Shown here in pieces: positions 1 through 11,523 of a stretch of DNA of 64,000 bases (its first letter is position 1; each line of letters begins with the position of its first letter). A program made the translations under genes and the position numbers. Below the pieces are notes generated by a model. It saw only the letters and a list, made by a program, of their open reading frames with translations. It did no database searches and had not been told where the DNA came from. This DNA comes from Peromyscus leucopus (Eukaryota; Chordata; Mammalia; Rodentia; Cricetidae), in the NCBI RefSeq assembly GCF_004664715.2, contig NC_051070.1:42372456-42436455 (forward strand), given 5' to 3'.

Positions 1-1197
1 CATGTCAAAGCTAGCTGTCTTTCTCATATAGAAATGAGGTGATGCCTCTTTGTGATTTTAATTGTTATTTGTCTGAGTAGTAATGATGGATAATTTTCAT
101 CTATTTGCTATCATTTTTGTATCTCCTTTTGAAGTATCTATTTCTTCAGAGTAGTGGATTTCAGCTGACAATAACCTAAAGACAGAATGAAGCCTCCCTC
201 TACTGACTCCTGGGAGTGGTCAGCCAGAATCTGAGCACTGACAAGAAATTCCTCCAAGGAAAACGTGCAGCAAGGACAGGAATGTAATTGATGAAAATTA
301 CCACTATTGGGTCTTGTAATTATCATGCGTTTGAAACTAACAAATGTTAAATCGTGAGCATAAATAGAAAATGACTATAAATTATAGGATGACCTAGGAT
401 CAACAAAAGCAATAATGAAGGATGGAGAAAGTTATGATCAGCAACTAATTTTTCAGTGAGTTAAAAATGTTTTAATAGAACATTGATGGACATGTTTTGA
501 TATTAAAAGAATTACAGTGTGAGAATATACAAAAGATAAACACATTAAAGTTTTATGTGAAGGATTTGCTTCATGGTTAATTAGTCATCCCAACTTGCTT
601 GATTATTACAATAGCAAATTCTTGACAAAGAAGCACATAAGTCAGAAAAGTGTTATCATTAAGTAAATTATAATATCCAGGCATTTGTTTGAATATGACA
701 AACTCTTTTAGGGAATAATGTGTAGGCCCAACAGAAATCCAGATTTTTCAATCATTAAATCTAGACAAAAGTTTGTGCAATGAAAAGATAAGAAATAATC
801 CAATAAGTTGGACAGTATAACTACCCAGGTAATTAATATCAATCGATTGATAATTTAAATGAACAAGTGTTAGAGAAAATATCCAACAAAATTAAGACCA
901 TTCAGAATACTCAGTATTGGAAAAGTAAAATGAATGCGCAACAAAAGAAAAATAGGAGCACACATGGGGTGGGCGATACAGGAAGGTAATTAGAATAACT
1001 AATTTTAAAAAATGGGGAATTCCCAGAAAGTATGTTTGACATTAGCCATATGACAATAAAAAATAAATACTGAATGACTCTGGGAAGGGTAATATGTAAG
1101 GGTAGAATGCCACTTTATCTCTTTATATCTTTAACGGAAACTTTTACTCATTTTTAGATTATATGTTCCTAAAAATGGAAGACCAATTCATTTTGTT
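1..1197. other. Unique AT-rich sequence, no feature recognised
   Basis: AT-rich sequence with stops in every frame. I see no SINE, LINE or LTR match, no RNA gene and no simple repeat of note. A small open frame on the minus strand at 138-326 has no recognisable domain. Confidence 0.6.
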
Positions 1198-1619
1198 TTC
1201 TGTGAACAGGGGCTGGGGAGATGTCTCAGTTAGTGAAATTCTTGCCTTGCAAGCATGAGGTTGAGTTCAGATCCCCAGTACCTAAATAAATCACAACATG
1301 GTAGGTACTAGTATGTATCTGTAACCCTTGGATAGAGTAGTGGTTTGAGAAGTAGGGAGTGGAGACAGATGGATCCAGTAGGGTCCCTGATCAGCCGATC
1401 AGTGTGCTTTGAATCTAGTAAGAGACCTTGTTTTAAAAATAAAAGATGGAGAGTGATAAAGAAAGATTTAGGCTCTCTCTCAGGCCTCCCCATCCACTTG
1501 TGCACATGTGCACCTGCACCTGCCCATACACTAGCAGAAATGTGCACACACCCATGCACCACATATACATTAAATAAATACATTTTTTAAATCAACAATA
1601 AAAATGAATTCTGTGAACA
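1198..1619 (+). repeat. Long B3/B2-type SINE with target-site duplication
   Basis: Starts with GGGGCTGGGGAGATGTCTCA, the tRNA-derived head of rodent B2/B3 SINEs. It ends with a CACA-rich tail and TTAAATAAATAC. It is flanked by a perfect 11-bp direct repeat, TTCTGTGAACA, at 1198-1208 and 1609-1619, so the inserted body is 1209-1608 (400 bp). The middle (about 1300-1430) contains sequence resembling a second SINE unit (GACAGATGGATCC, GAGACCTTG), so this is a long composite form. Both strands show small open frames that are by-products of the SINE. Confidence 0.85.
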
Positions 1620-3317
1620 ATCTGTAAAGGTGAACTCTAAATGTGGGTTAGCATCTAATCCACAGAACACGAAGTTTTCAAAACAATGAAGGCAGTAGTT
1701 TTCAGGATTTTTCTCCTTCACTCAAGCATGAGCTAAAAGAATGAGTTGGGTAGATTTTTTTCACCCCATTATTTTATCTCTTCACACAAAGATACAGTGT
1801 GTTTACATTCTTTACAGGAATTCTGTGTAGACAAAATTATGGGTGACATTTTTCTGGTTGCTCTCAGGGTCTCTAAGATCACTGTCACCCCCTCTTGACA
1901 GGCTGATGTCGATGCCTAACCGCCTTCTTAACACAGATATGTTGCTCTATATGAAGTTTTTTACACGGGAGACTTGGGATATCAGAGAGTTTATGAGACA
2001 TCATTGCTGCAGTTTGTAAGATCTCTTCAGAAGCAGAGCTAAAAGTATTTTGGAAGAACAAGTGTTTTGAATCAGGGCCAGATCCTATGAGCACCAAGCA
2101 TCCCTTTATTGAGTCTGGAGGGAAGGATTAAAGCCAGATGGGTGCTGCTAAAAGCAGGTGTGCAAGAGGAGGTGCCTGTTCAGCACTTTAGAATAAAAAG
2201 TTATTGGCCTAGGGGTGCCTCAGCAACATTTTTAGAACAGCAGAGCCACAGCAAAGTAGCACTGATCTACACTAAGCTCATCCTGTGTGGCTTCTCTGCG
2301 AACCACGGAAAAGCGACCTACCTCTTTGTTTGATCCCATACTTTGCAATTCTCCTGTTACTGCTGTCCTTTCCAACTATATTAAAACGCAATTCACTCTC
2401 TCCTTCGATTTGTGCAAAGATGAGACTGGGATAGAAGTGCCACATAGCTGACAGGTCATACTTTAAATTAAGTTTCCCAAATAAGAATTTAATCTAGTTT
2501 CAATAAAAGAGTTATTAACTACTTTTAATTAGGAAAAGCAAGGCTGAATGAGGGGCACTTTCCTCAGCCTCCCAATGCAAAGAGCTAATCACTAGTCTGT
2601 GATTGCAGGGCTTGTCTTCCAATGCTGTTACACAGAAGACAGAAAATAAATCGCAGTGAGAGAAAGGGCCTGCAGTGGGTTTGTCTGGGCATATTGCATA
2701 GGCTTCCTTTTGACTTGACTTACAAAGCTTTACCATGTTATCCATAAATGGGAAGGCTCTTTCTAAATTGATCAAAACCTTTGACATTCAAGAAATTAAA
2801 TCAAGCAAGACCTTCTACTACTAACTACATGCCTGGATATTAGCAAACTAGAGATGCTGTGAGCTCTTACTTTTAGTCTTTGCTTGATATGAAATAATGA
2901 CTTGGGCTTCTCAGATAATGGTGGACTTGATCATAAGCCTGTCTGTCTTAGGACCAATGGCTTTTCTTTCACTGACTATACCTGGTCCCAAAGCCCAGTA
3001 CGGCTGTAGCCAATGAGACCCAGCAATGAGTGAGAATATCTATCAGTAATCTACACTTGGGTGACTATCCACTTTTCAGGCAACTTCAGGACTTTCAGAT
3101 TAAGTAGAGAGTGAACTTACAACAAAGTAAAACAGTTAACGTACTTTACGAAAGTACTTGCAGACTAAGAAGGAACTCAATAAAAGCCACCATGGTGGCT
3201 ACTTAAATTAAAGGAGAGAAAGAAGCCTGGGCATTCGTGTTTTAGCACTTTCTGTCATGAAGGTGGCACAAACTTAAGGAAGAGATCAAGTGGCAGGGCC
3301 TATTCATTTAAAAATGT
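1620..3317. other. Unique sequence, no feature recognised
   Basis: No repeat family, RNA gene or domain-bearing frame recognised. Base composition is ordinary for the window. Open frames near 1885-2097, 2109-2333 and 2515-2787 are short, with no recognisable motif. Confidence 0.5.
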
Positions 3318-3455
3318 ATTATACTTTTTTGTTGAAACTTTCATATGCCTATAAAATGAAAAGTGATCATATCAATCCCCATTTTCCTCCTCCAACTCCC
3401 CCATGTATCTCCCAAACAATCCCTCCCTCCCCATTTTTCCTACTCCTCCCCTTCT
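3318..3455 (-). repeat. L1 3'-end fragment, antisense
   Basis: The tract with GTGATCATATCAATCCCC followed by CCTCCTCCAACTCCCCCATG is the reverse complement of the purine-rich end of rodent Lx-type L1 3'UTRs (GGGGGAGTTGGAGGAGG...). Only about 140 bp remains and no ORF2 sequence is attached. Confidence 0.65.
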
Positions 3456-6400
3456 TCAAGGGAAGATAAATTTCAAAACAAATCAAAGTTTCAAATATGA
3501 TGTGTTTATTTCCTATGTTTCTACATACATGAGGGCATTGCAGTAATACCTGTAACAAAGGGAAATGAAAACTGACATTTTTCTTTGCTCAAGGACTTTA
3601 TAGCCATGATTTTTCTCTTTTAGGTTTAATCTTAAGAGCACAGAAATAATAATGAAAGTGGGCAAACTGGATTAAATCAAAATGATATGCTTCTGCGCCC
3701 ACATAGAGTACAGCAGAAAGAAAAGAAAGACTATGGGACTGAAAGCAAGTGTCGCAATTCACATATTTGTTAAAGATAATAGGCAATGTTATTGAGGAAT
3801 AACCATAAATCTGTATAGGAAGGTAATGAGGAGCCTAATCAAACTGGTACAAAATTCACAAGTTGACCCTGGTCACTTTCCAGACATACCTAGGAGCTTT
3901 ACATTCCTCTCTTCATCTTCTGACTCAGCATTTTCCTCCACAGGCACTAGGTGCCATCCACTAAGATGCATAAGCCCTGAAACACACTAAGGAAAACAGT
4001 GAGGTTTTAAAGACTAATTTCAAAGCCCCAAGGGAAACTGTTAGTTGTAAAAAAAAAATTTTGAAGTTATTAGTGTTACTTCAATTTGACTGCCTTGGTA
4101 ATTCATTATTTCTGCCTAAATGATAGGTAATTCATCTTTTGCCCATCCCTTACCTGTCCATTCTTAATGATAACTTGCTCCCTTTCATTCATGCCAGCCT
4201 TAAAGTGGCCATCTTTGTTGGCTTTTCGTTCACAACTGAAAAGAAACTTAGAGTCCTCAGAGATTCATGCTCATGTCCCTTGAGTCTTCCATGAGGTGGA
4301 GGCACACACTTAAATACAAGAAAAGCTGGGGGAGGCAACAGAACATCGCTCCCCAGAAATGATTGGCAGGACAGTCACTTCAGGCCATGTCATTATTTTG
4401 TTGTAGCTCACGAATGCAAATAATTTAACAATAATTTAACAATTTGAAGTTTAAGAAAACAATGTAAAGTAAGGGTAAGAAGCATATTTGAATCCTGAGC
4501 AATTAAATGAGAACTTTAACAGAGACTTAAGTATTAATTAATTTAACAGGGAATATAAGATCATGACAATGAACAAGAGACTAATTCTTTAAATAAGATT
4601 TGTGTTTTTAAAAGTACAATTTTGGTTAAAAAATATTGAAAACTATCTACAAACTCTAACTTAGTAATATAATTGCAACAATAATACAATTTTATAATAA
4701 CACTCAAGGTATAAATATAAATTAGAAGAAATAAAAAATTGAGACGTGGAAAATTTGAAGTCAGTTGCCATGAAAGAATAGCTACCCCCTCAAATACTTG
4801 AAGACAACCACTTATAGAAAAAAGATGAATATTCATGCTTCAAATCAATAGATGAAATGAAGGAAAAGAAAAGGAAGTGACAGAAAGCATAAAACCACAA
4901 AGCAAACTCATACAAAGCATATCCATTTTACTAAGAGCCCTAAATTAACTTTAAAAGCTACACTAGAAACACAGATTCTCAGAGTGTGGTTAAAAAATTA
5001 AATAAAGATCCAATCCTAAAACCCTGTGCTCTACAAAATGCATACCTCAAATAAATTGACAAATAAGCTTGATTTGCAAACCATATGAGGCGCTTGAGTG
5101 CTTATCATAGTGAAATTGGCAATGGTAAACTCCTCCACTCAATCTTAATAAATCTATAGAACCATGTGAAATAAGGAAAGTCATTTCTACATGAAAGGAC
5201 ATTATTTTTAGCTAGAACTGAGACATCAGGTTGTTACAAATACTTCAAAAGGAGATTAAAGCATGACATAGATTGCTCTTACTTTTGCATAACTGTATAT
5301 ATTTGTATAGTTTTATTTGAGTAGTGGGACTATGGATAATTTAAGATTATTTTCAATATTCTACTCCTCTATAAATACATTTACAGAATGGCTTATTTTA
5401 ACAATAAAACTTAAGTGAAGGCACAGAGTGAACTCTGTTATTTCCTGAAGTGAGAAGGTGCCTGGCCAAAGTCTCCATATTACATGGTCTACTTTCTCTT
5501 CTGATGGCAATTGCTTCAAAAAGAGCACACATTACGATTTTATTTAGAGGTTTATAGGTTCTGGTCTCATTTCCTTTCTTTTACATTAATGTTATACTTA
5601 GCCACTAAAAGTGAAGGAAATTGAATAAAGGCAAATTTGAAATATACAATAGCACGCGCAAAACAGTTTAAGAGGAACCTTAGAAATTGCTTTTCATAAA
5701 TATAAGATGGAACACCTAATTGTCTCCTGCCTCTTAATGTGCGGTCTGTACTATTAAAGCCAATTGTTTCTTAGACTCTTGGTAAAGCAGAAATGTTGCT
5801 TTCTCTTCTCCAAACACCAATCTAATAAAAACTTCCTAACCTTAGAATACGTTATACCTTTACATTTCATCTTCATAATCCATATTAACACTTACTGCAC
5901 AAAAGAAATAACAACAAAACAAAATACTAAATCTTCACCAGGCTCCAGTCTGGATAATTCCTGTCCTTGTATTACTCCAAGCACACAGGTGGTGATGAGA
6001 AAAGACAATTCAAAGAAGGTACACACAGTGATCAAATTGAAAATCTTCCTTCTGCCTAAGAGAATGCTGGGAATTAACAAGGTCGTTTTTGTAAATGCTT
6101 AGATTTACATGAAACATGCATTATACAGTAATTTTCTAGGAGAGTTGATATTTATATGCCCGCCATGTATCATGAAATTTTGATCCATCACCAACATTTG
6201 CATGAATTAGGATTTTCATTTTCTATTTCCAGTTTTGGATCCCATATAGAGAAGTAATTGTTCTCATTAACACCACCTCCTGGCACCTGGCAGCTCTGCC
6301 TATCTTATCCTTTTTCTATTTATTGTTTCCTAATGTTACCCCACTTTCTCCTTCTTGATTAAAAACAATGACCCAAATGTATCTGAGCAATTACCTCCAA

Positions 6401-7451
6401 TGTGGCACTATCTTTATATAAAATGCATTGTTGTGTGTCTTAATTCAACCTGTTTGCATTAAACATTGTGTTTCTAAGCTCCAAAGTACTCTGATATATT
6501 TTGGCTTATATTTATATGATACATTGTATATTCAAATATAAAATTACAAATGTCTACATAGGCATGCACATACCCGTAGACATATATCCAGGTACCCAGG
6601 AGAGAAAATGCTTAGTCACAAGGAATATATCCTTCATTTTATTAGCTAGGAGCCAGAACACCAAGAAGCATGGTGACATGTATAAAAACGAAGAAAACTG
6701 TTGAGTTTTTTCTCTTTATCATTGAACATCAATCCCGAAGTCTTTTAATTTTAACTTGCATGATTCTAGTGAGTATAATCCTCTCATTTGCATTTCTATG
6801 ATAATTAATTACTTACGCATGTCTTCACACATTTACCAGGTTCTGTGCAACCATCCAGTGAATTTGGTCCTTTTTGTTACTTCTAAAACTTACTGGAATT
6901 CTAATCATATTTGTTTTTTGTTTTTTTTTTACTCAGGGTTCCTTATAAATGCTGGATATTAGTCTGATTTATATACTGCAAACATTTATATGAAAAGTTA
7001 GTCAAGCAAACCTTTTTAATTAGGATGTAGTAAAGTATATCATTTTAAAATCTAGCCTGTGTGTTCCAAGTCTTGCAAAGATGAATGTTTCAATCTGAGT
7101 TTATAAAGATATTCTGCATATATTTTTGTGTGAACTTTATTTTTACATTAGTTCATTTAATCCACCTGGTACAGAAAAATGAAAATTAAACTTTCTCCAT
7201 TCTTCATGCACTGGCATGATGCACCAAGGACCAAACAAATTCTCTCTCTTCCTTTCAGTTTTGCAGTGTCTTCTTGCATAATTATAGCTTTACGTTCAGG
7301 TCTGTGCTCTTCAATACTAGCTGGTTCATCTGTTACTCTATTAGCACAAAACACTCACTTTCCTTGTAAGAACCTTAAAGCTTGCCTTCAGGTCTAGTTA
7401 GATATGTCTTGCTCTCTTTGTTCTTTTAAATATATGTCTATTAATAATTAA
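3456..7451. other. Unique AT-rich sequence
   Basis: About 4 kb without a repeat I can name with confidence. A short stretch near 4970-5000 (CAGATTCTCAGAGTGTGGTT) faintly recalls an old MER-type DNA transposon but is too short to call. Open frames reach 112 codons (5764-6102) with low-complexity, Ile/Lys/Asn-rich content expected of AT-rich DNA. Confidence 0.5.
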
Positions 7452-7570
7452 GGAAGGAAAGATTGGTCATGAATTTGAAAGAGAGTAAGGAGTAATACAT
7501 AGGAAGGTTTGTAGGGAGGAAAGGAAAGAAATTGCTGCAAACATTATATAATTTTAAAATAAAGGAAATA
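7452..7570 (+). repeat. L1 Lx-type 3'-end fragment
   Basis: Reads GGTCATGAATTTGAAAGAGA, then GGAAGGTTTGTAGGGAGGAA, then an AT-rich end with TATAATTTTAAAATAAA. This order matches the terminal 3'UTR of old rodent L1. Strongly 5'-truncated. Confidence 0.65.
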
Positions 7571-7749
7571 ATTTTCAGAATTTAATGTTATTTGTAGAGG
7601 GGAAAAGTATGTACAGGATCACTGTGGGACTTTAGAAAGCCCAAGATTTTATAATTATTTTTGTGGTATTCCAATTTAAAACAAGCTGATAAACTTCTGT
7701 CCAAACTCCAGTTATGAGTTTATTTTAAAATCAGCAGCAGACATAAAAG

Positions 7750-7753
<4 letters not shown>

Positions 7754-7790
<37 letters not shown>
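7754..7790 (+). repeat. (TG)n microsatellite
   Basis: Uninterrupted TG dinucleotide run of about 18 units. Confidence 0.97.
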
Positions 7791-7794
<4 letters not shown>

Positions 7795-8679
7795 TTCTAT
7801 TTATTGCTGTTGTTAGAAAGCCTTTGGTTGTATTTGCCATCATCAATGGCTGTTTATTCAAATTTAGAAATATTGCTACCATTGTATTTTCTAGTTGAAA
7901 TATATTTTTTATTCAATAAACCTACTGAAAAATATTGTTCATTGTAATAATTGCTTGATCTCTTAGATTTTTTTATGTAGATTGTATCACCTGAAATATG
8001 CTAGAATTATTTCCCTCTAAGCATCAAAATCATGTTTTCTTCTGGCCTTAATTCCAGTTCCATGTTAACCAGAATGTGGCAGACACTAAAGTCTTATTTC
8101 TCAACTTAAATTGGAAGTGAGTTACAGTCTCTCTGTTAATTATTTTAGCTGTAGGATTTGGTTATGTAGTCTTTAATAAGCTCAGAAACCTCCCCTACTT
8201 TTCTAAAGTATGAAGTAAATTTGAAAGTGAATTTCTTCTGCTTTCATAGAGACAAGCATGTGATGTTTTCCCTTCAGACCATTAGTATAATGAATTACAT
8301 TTTTTTCTAATATTAAGCCAATCTTACATGCATCATAGCATCTCCTTGAAGAAGGCATTAATTAACTAAATGGATTTAATTAGCCAATATTATATTTAGT
8401 ACATTTTACGAGTACATTCATGATGAAATAAGCTTACCCTGATGTTGTCTTTGTATAGTTATGCATGCTGTTCATAATTGACTAACAAAGTTTGCCTTGT
8501 ATACAATAACACCTTATACTTTCAACTCACATAGTATGATAACTAATAATGTTGAGTAAATTAAGATATAATATTTGCATTGTATGTTGTTCTTAGTTAA
8601 TGAACTGTCTAAATCTGCTACACATTTACAAAGCAGGTTGGTTTGTTTTCTTGACAAACAGAAATGTAATTCATGTATA

Positions 8680-8775
8680 TTCTCTCTCTCTTCTCTCTCT
8701 CTCTCTGTCTCCCTCTCTGTCTCTCTCTCTCAGTCTCTCTGTCTCTCTCTCACACACACACACACTCACACACAT
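8680..8775 (+). repeat. (TC)n-(CA)n compound microsatellite
   Basis: A pyrimidine tract of TC/TCTG units (8680-8750) passes directly into CA units (8751-8775). The open frames over it encode only Ser/Leu and His/Thr repeats. Confidence 0.95.
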
Positions 8776-9363
8776 ACAAACACAATACACATTTAAATAT
8801 TTAAAAAATATTCCTAGCTTCTGGCTTTGTTTTTAATTTTTGAATTGTGTATCATTTAAAGGTACAATGTATTTAAGTAAGATATAATGAATTTGTTATG
8901 TATTTAATCATGGATGTTTGCTATGTTAATGGAATTTTTGTTTGAATGTTATGTGCTTGTGTGTGTCAGCCTGTGGTCAGTGATCATTCTAAATAATGTT
9001 TTGATCACTCATAATGGAAGAAAAAGTTCCATTTCTGTACATACCCAAGCCAAATCTTTTAGTATATGTAGGAAAGACAATATTGCTTATATTTGAGTGA
9101 TTTACCATCATTGTCCAATGTTACTTTGTTAGATTGTGTGAGTCTGTTTCTTGATTCACCGTTCTGTGACATTAGACTGGGTGTTAGTTATTCTGACCTT
9201 ATTACTATGAGTTTACAAAACTCCTGAAGTCAAGAAATACTTGGTATTTAATGCATTTTTGTGTTTCAGCTTGTCTTGGCATAATAGGTCATTTGAATTT
9301 GTTTTAAAGTTTTAATAATTTGTCAATTTTAACCAATGTTTGATATGTGTGAGTGTGTGTACA

Positions 9364-9371
9364 TGTCTGTC

Positions 9372-9403
<32 letters not shown>

Positions 9404-9412
9404 CATGTGTGT
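9364..9412 (+). repeat. (TCTG)n-(TG)n microsatellite
   Basis: Three TCTG units followed by a TG run, with one CA interruption near the 3' end. Confidence 0.95.
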
Positions 9413-9620
9413 GACTCTATTGACTCTAGCAGTCAGATTGGAGATTCATTGCAGTTTATTGTATTTATTTGTTCATTATTGCAATTTTCTAAGAATTCAA
9501 AGGAAAAAAATTTTGTGACTCTTACATATCATTATATATTATGTTGATGCTGAAATGTAATTATTTTTATTTTTCATTTTTGTTACTAATTAAATTAATT
9601 TTAATAGTCATCTCAGTTCT

Positions 9621-9678
9621 GTAATTATATATATATACAATTATATATATATACAATTATATATATATATACAATTAT
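9621..9678. repeat. AT-rich tandem repeat with palindromic units
   Basis: Three tandem copies of a unit of about 16-18 bp, AATTATATATATATAC. Each unit is nearly self-complementary, so the array can fold into short hairpins. Confidence 0.9.
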
Positions 9679-10054
9679 CCAGTATCCTAATTGCTATATT
9701 CAGTAGAATATCATGAATTAATGACCATGCCCTGCTCAATAAAGATACTGGATATATGTCATTCAATATATTGTGTTTTTCTTTTAATTGCACAAAGTAT
9801 GTCTTTCACAACTATGGTAAGGAGATATAAAAGTAGAAGTAGGCTCTCTTAACCTTGTTTATGAATTAAGGGAACATTATTGTGCAGTCAAGCACTATTT
9901 TTCCTCTTTTTTCATAGATGTCTTTTTTAAGCCCAAGGTTTCCTTATCAAAATAGGTGCTGCTAGAACATTTTTATTATAAATTTCTGGCAAGTCTTGTT
10001 AAGTACATTTATGCAGCTACTAGTACAGCTGCACTAATCTTTGTTTCTGATGAT

Positions 10055-10290
10055 GCTGCCAGCAACAAGAGTAGAACTCAAAGTCTTGTATATGCTAGGT
10101 AAGTGTCTACAACTGAACTGTATCTCTAGCACACACAAAAATGTCGTATTTTGAAACAGGGTTTAAATTACCTAGACTGGCGTAAAAATTAGTACAGATG
10201 CCCAGAAAAGCCTCAAGCTTAAGGTCCTCCTGCCTCCACTTTCCAAGTGTCTGGGATCATAAATGTCAGTCACTACTCTCAGTAAATTTT
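10055..10290 (-). repeat. B1/ID dimeric SINE (B4/RSINE1-like), antisense, old
   Basis: The left part (10055-10135) is the reverse complement of an ID-like tRNA-derived unit (GTATATGCTAGGTAAGTGTC, then GAACTGTATCTCTAGCACAC). The right part (10150-10290) is the reverse complement of a diverged B1: TTTTGAAACAGGGTTT, GGTCCTCCTGCCTCC, then GTGTCTGGGATCATAAATG. The arrangement fits the B1+ID fusion family of rodents. Divergence is high. Confidence 0.6.
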
Positions 10291-10551
10291 TCATTCTAAT
10301 TATGTGGTGAACTTCGATGGTGCCTACTTCAATATTAAATCCATTAGTTTGTTGAATGCCTGGATCAGACTACCCATGTCTTAATATATAGAAGTCATGA
10401 AGAAATCCTGATAGGGTGCTAGTAAATTATAAAATTTTAATTTTTATGAGTATGGGAATATTCATGACACTGATTCTTTAAAATTTCATTTTTATTTGTT
10501 CTTTAAAAATTTTGTGCAGTGTTTTGATCCTATTTGATGCTATTCAACATT

Positions 10552-10913
10552 TGTTTTAGGGTTTGCATTGCTGTGAATAGACATCATGACCTCAGCAACG
10601 CTTATAAGGAGAACATTTAATTGGGGTAGAAGCATATAGCTCAGAGATTCAGTACATTATCATCATAGTGAGGAGCATGGGAGCTTGGAGGTAGATAAAG
10701 TGCTGGAGAAGTAGCTGAGAGTCCTAGATCTTGCAGGTAACAGCAAGCTGACTAAGACACTGGACAGTATACTAAGCATAGGAAACCTCAAAGCCCACCC
10801 CCACAGTGACACACTTCCTCTAACAAGGCCATATCCCAACCAGCAAAGCCACACCACCTAAAAGTGCCACTCACTATGAGATTACGGGGGCCAATTACAC
10901 TCAAACTGTCTCA
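10552..10913 (-). mobile_element. ERVL-MaLR LTR, antisense
   Basis: Read on the minus strand it starts TGAGACAGTTTGAGTGTAAT and contains GGAAGTGTGTCACTGTGG. It ends close to a CA dinucleotide at 10552. It belongs to the same family as the LTRs at 49039-49384 and 51395-51747. The flanking sequence at 10914-11142 looks like this element's internal region, so this is probably the 3' LTR of a longer antisense copy. Confidence 0.7.
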
Positions 10914-11142
10914 GTCCACTCCCTGGCCCCCATAATCTTTTAACAATATTATAATGCAAAATACATTTAGTCCTACTACTAAAGTCCTCATAGTCTATTA
11001 CAGTCTCAACAATATTTGAAAGTCCAAAGTTCAAAGTCTCTTCTGAGATTTATGGAATCTCTTCACTGTAATCCCAGTAAAATTGCAATTAAAAAATCAG
11101 GTTATATACTTCCAACATATAATGATACAGGATATACATTAT
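10914..11142 (-). mobile_element. MaLR-type internal sequence (non-coding), antisense
   Basis: Directly abuts the LTR start. It carries a run (CACTCCCTGGCCCCCATAAT, later TCTTCTGAGATTTATGGAAT) that I recall as a dispersed rodent LTR-element internal region. No coding capacity. It is cut by the class II ERV LTR that begins near 11143. Confidence 0.5.
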
Positions 11143-11523
11143 TGTTATTAGACTTTTTATGTGGGCCTCCAACCCTCAAAAATAACACAGAGACTTATTA
11201 TTAACTATGAAATCTTGGCACTTAGCTTAGACTTGTTTCCAACTAGCTCTTATAACTTATATCAACTTGCCTCTATTAATATATGTTCTGCCACTTGACT
11301 TTTCCTCTCCTCCATTTTGTATGTCTGACTTGCTCCATTTCTCAATGGCATCTCCTATGCACCTAGATACATCCCAAGTTACTCTACCTGGAAGTCCTGC
11401 CTATTCTCTCCTTCCCAGCTAATGGCAATTCAGTTCTTTATTAAGGAAAAAAAAGCAGGTGCCTTAGGCAGGTGAGGCAAATCATAGACACATCATCATG
11501 TAATATAAACAAATATCCTGCAA
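11143..11523 (-). mobile_element. Class II ERV LTR, antisense
   Basis: Homologous along most of its length to 50976-51297. Both share ACTTATTA..TTATGAAA, CTAGCTCTTATAACTTA and TGTATGTC..ACTTG, and both have CTTTATTAA near the right end. In sense orientation the LTR start (near 11523) is preceded by GGGAGAAAAG, a short purine run in the position of a polypurine tract. That makes this the 3' LTR of the internal sequence to its right. Confidence 0.7.

Larger units (their letters stand above)
7791..10054. other. AT-rich unique sequence with simple repeats
   Basis: Apart from the simple repeats listed separately, I recognise no transposon or gene in this stretch. Confidence 0.5.
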
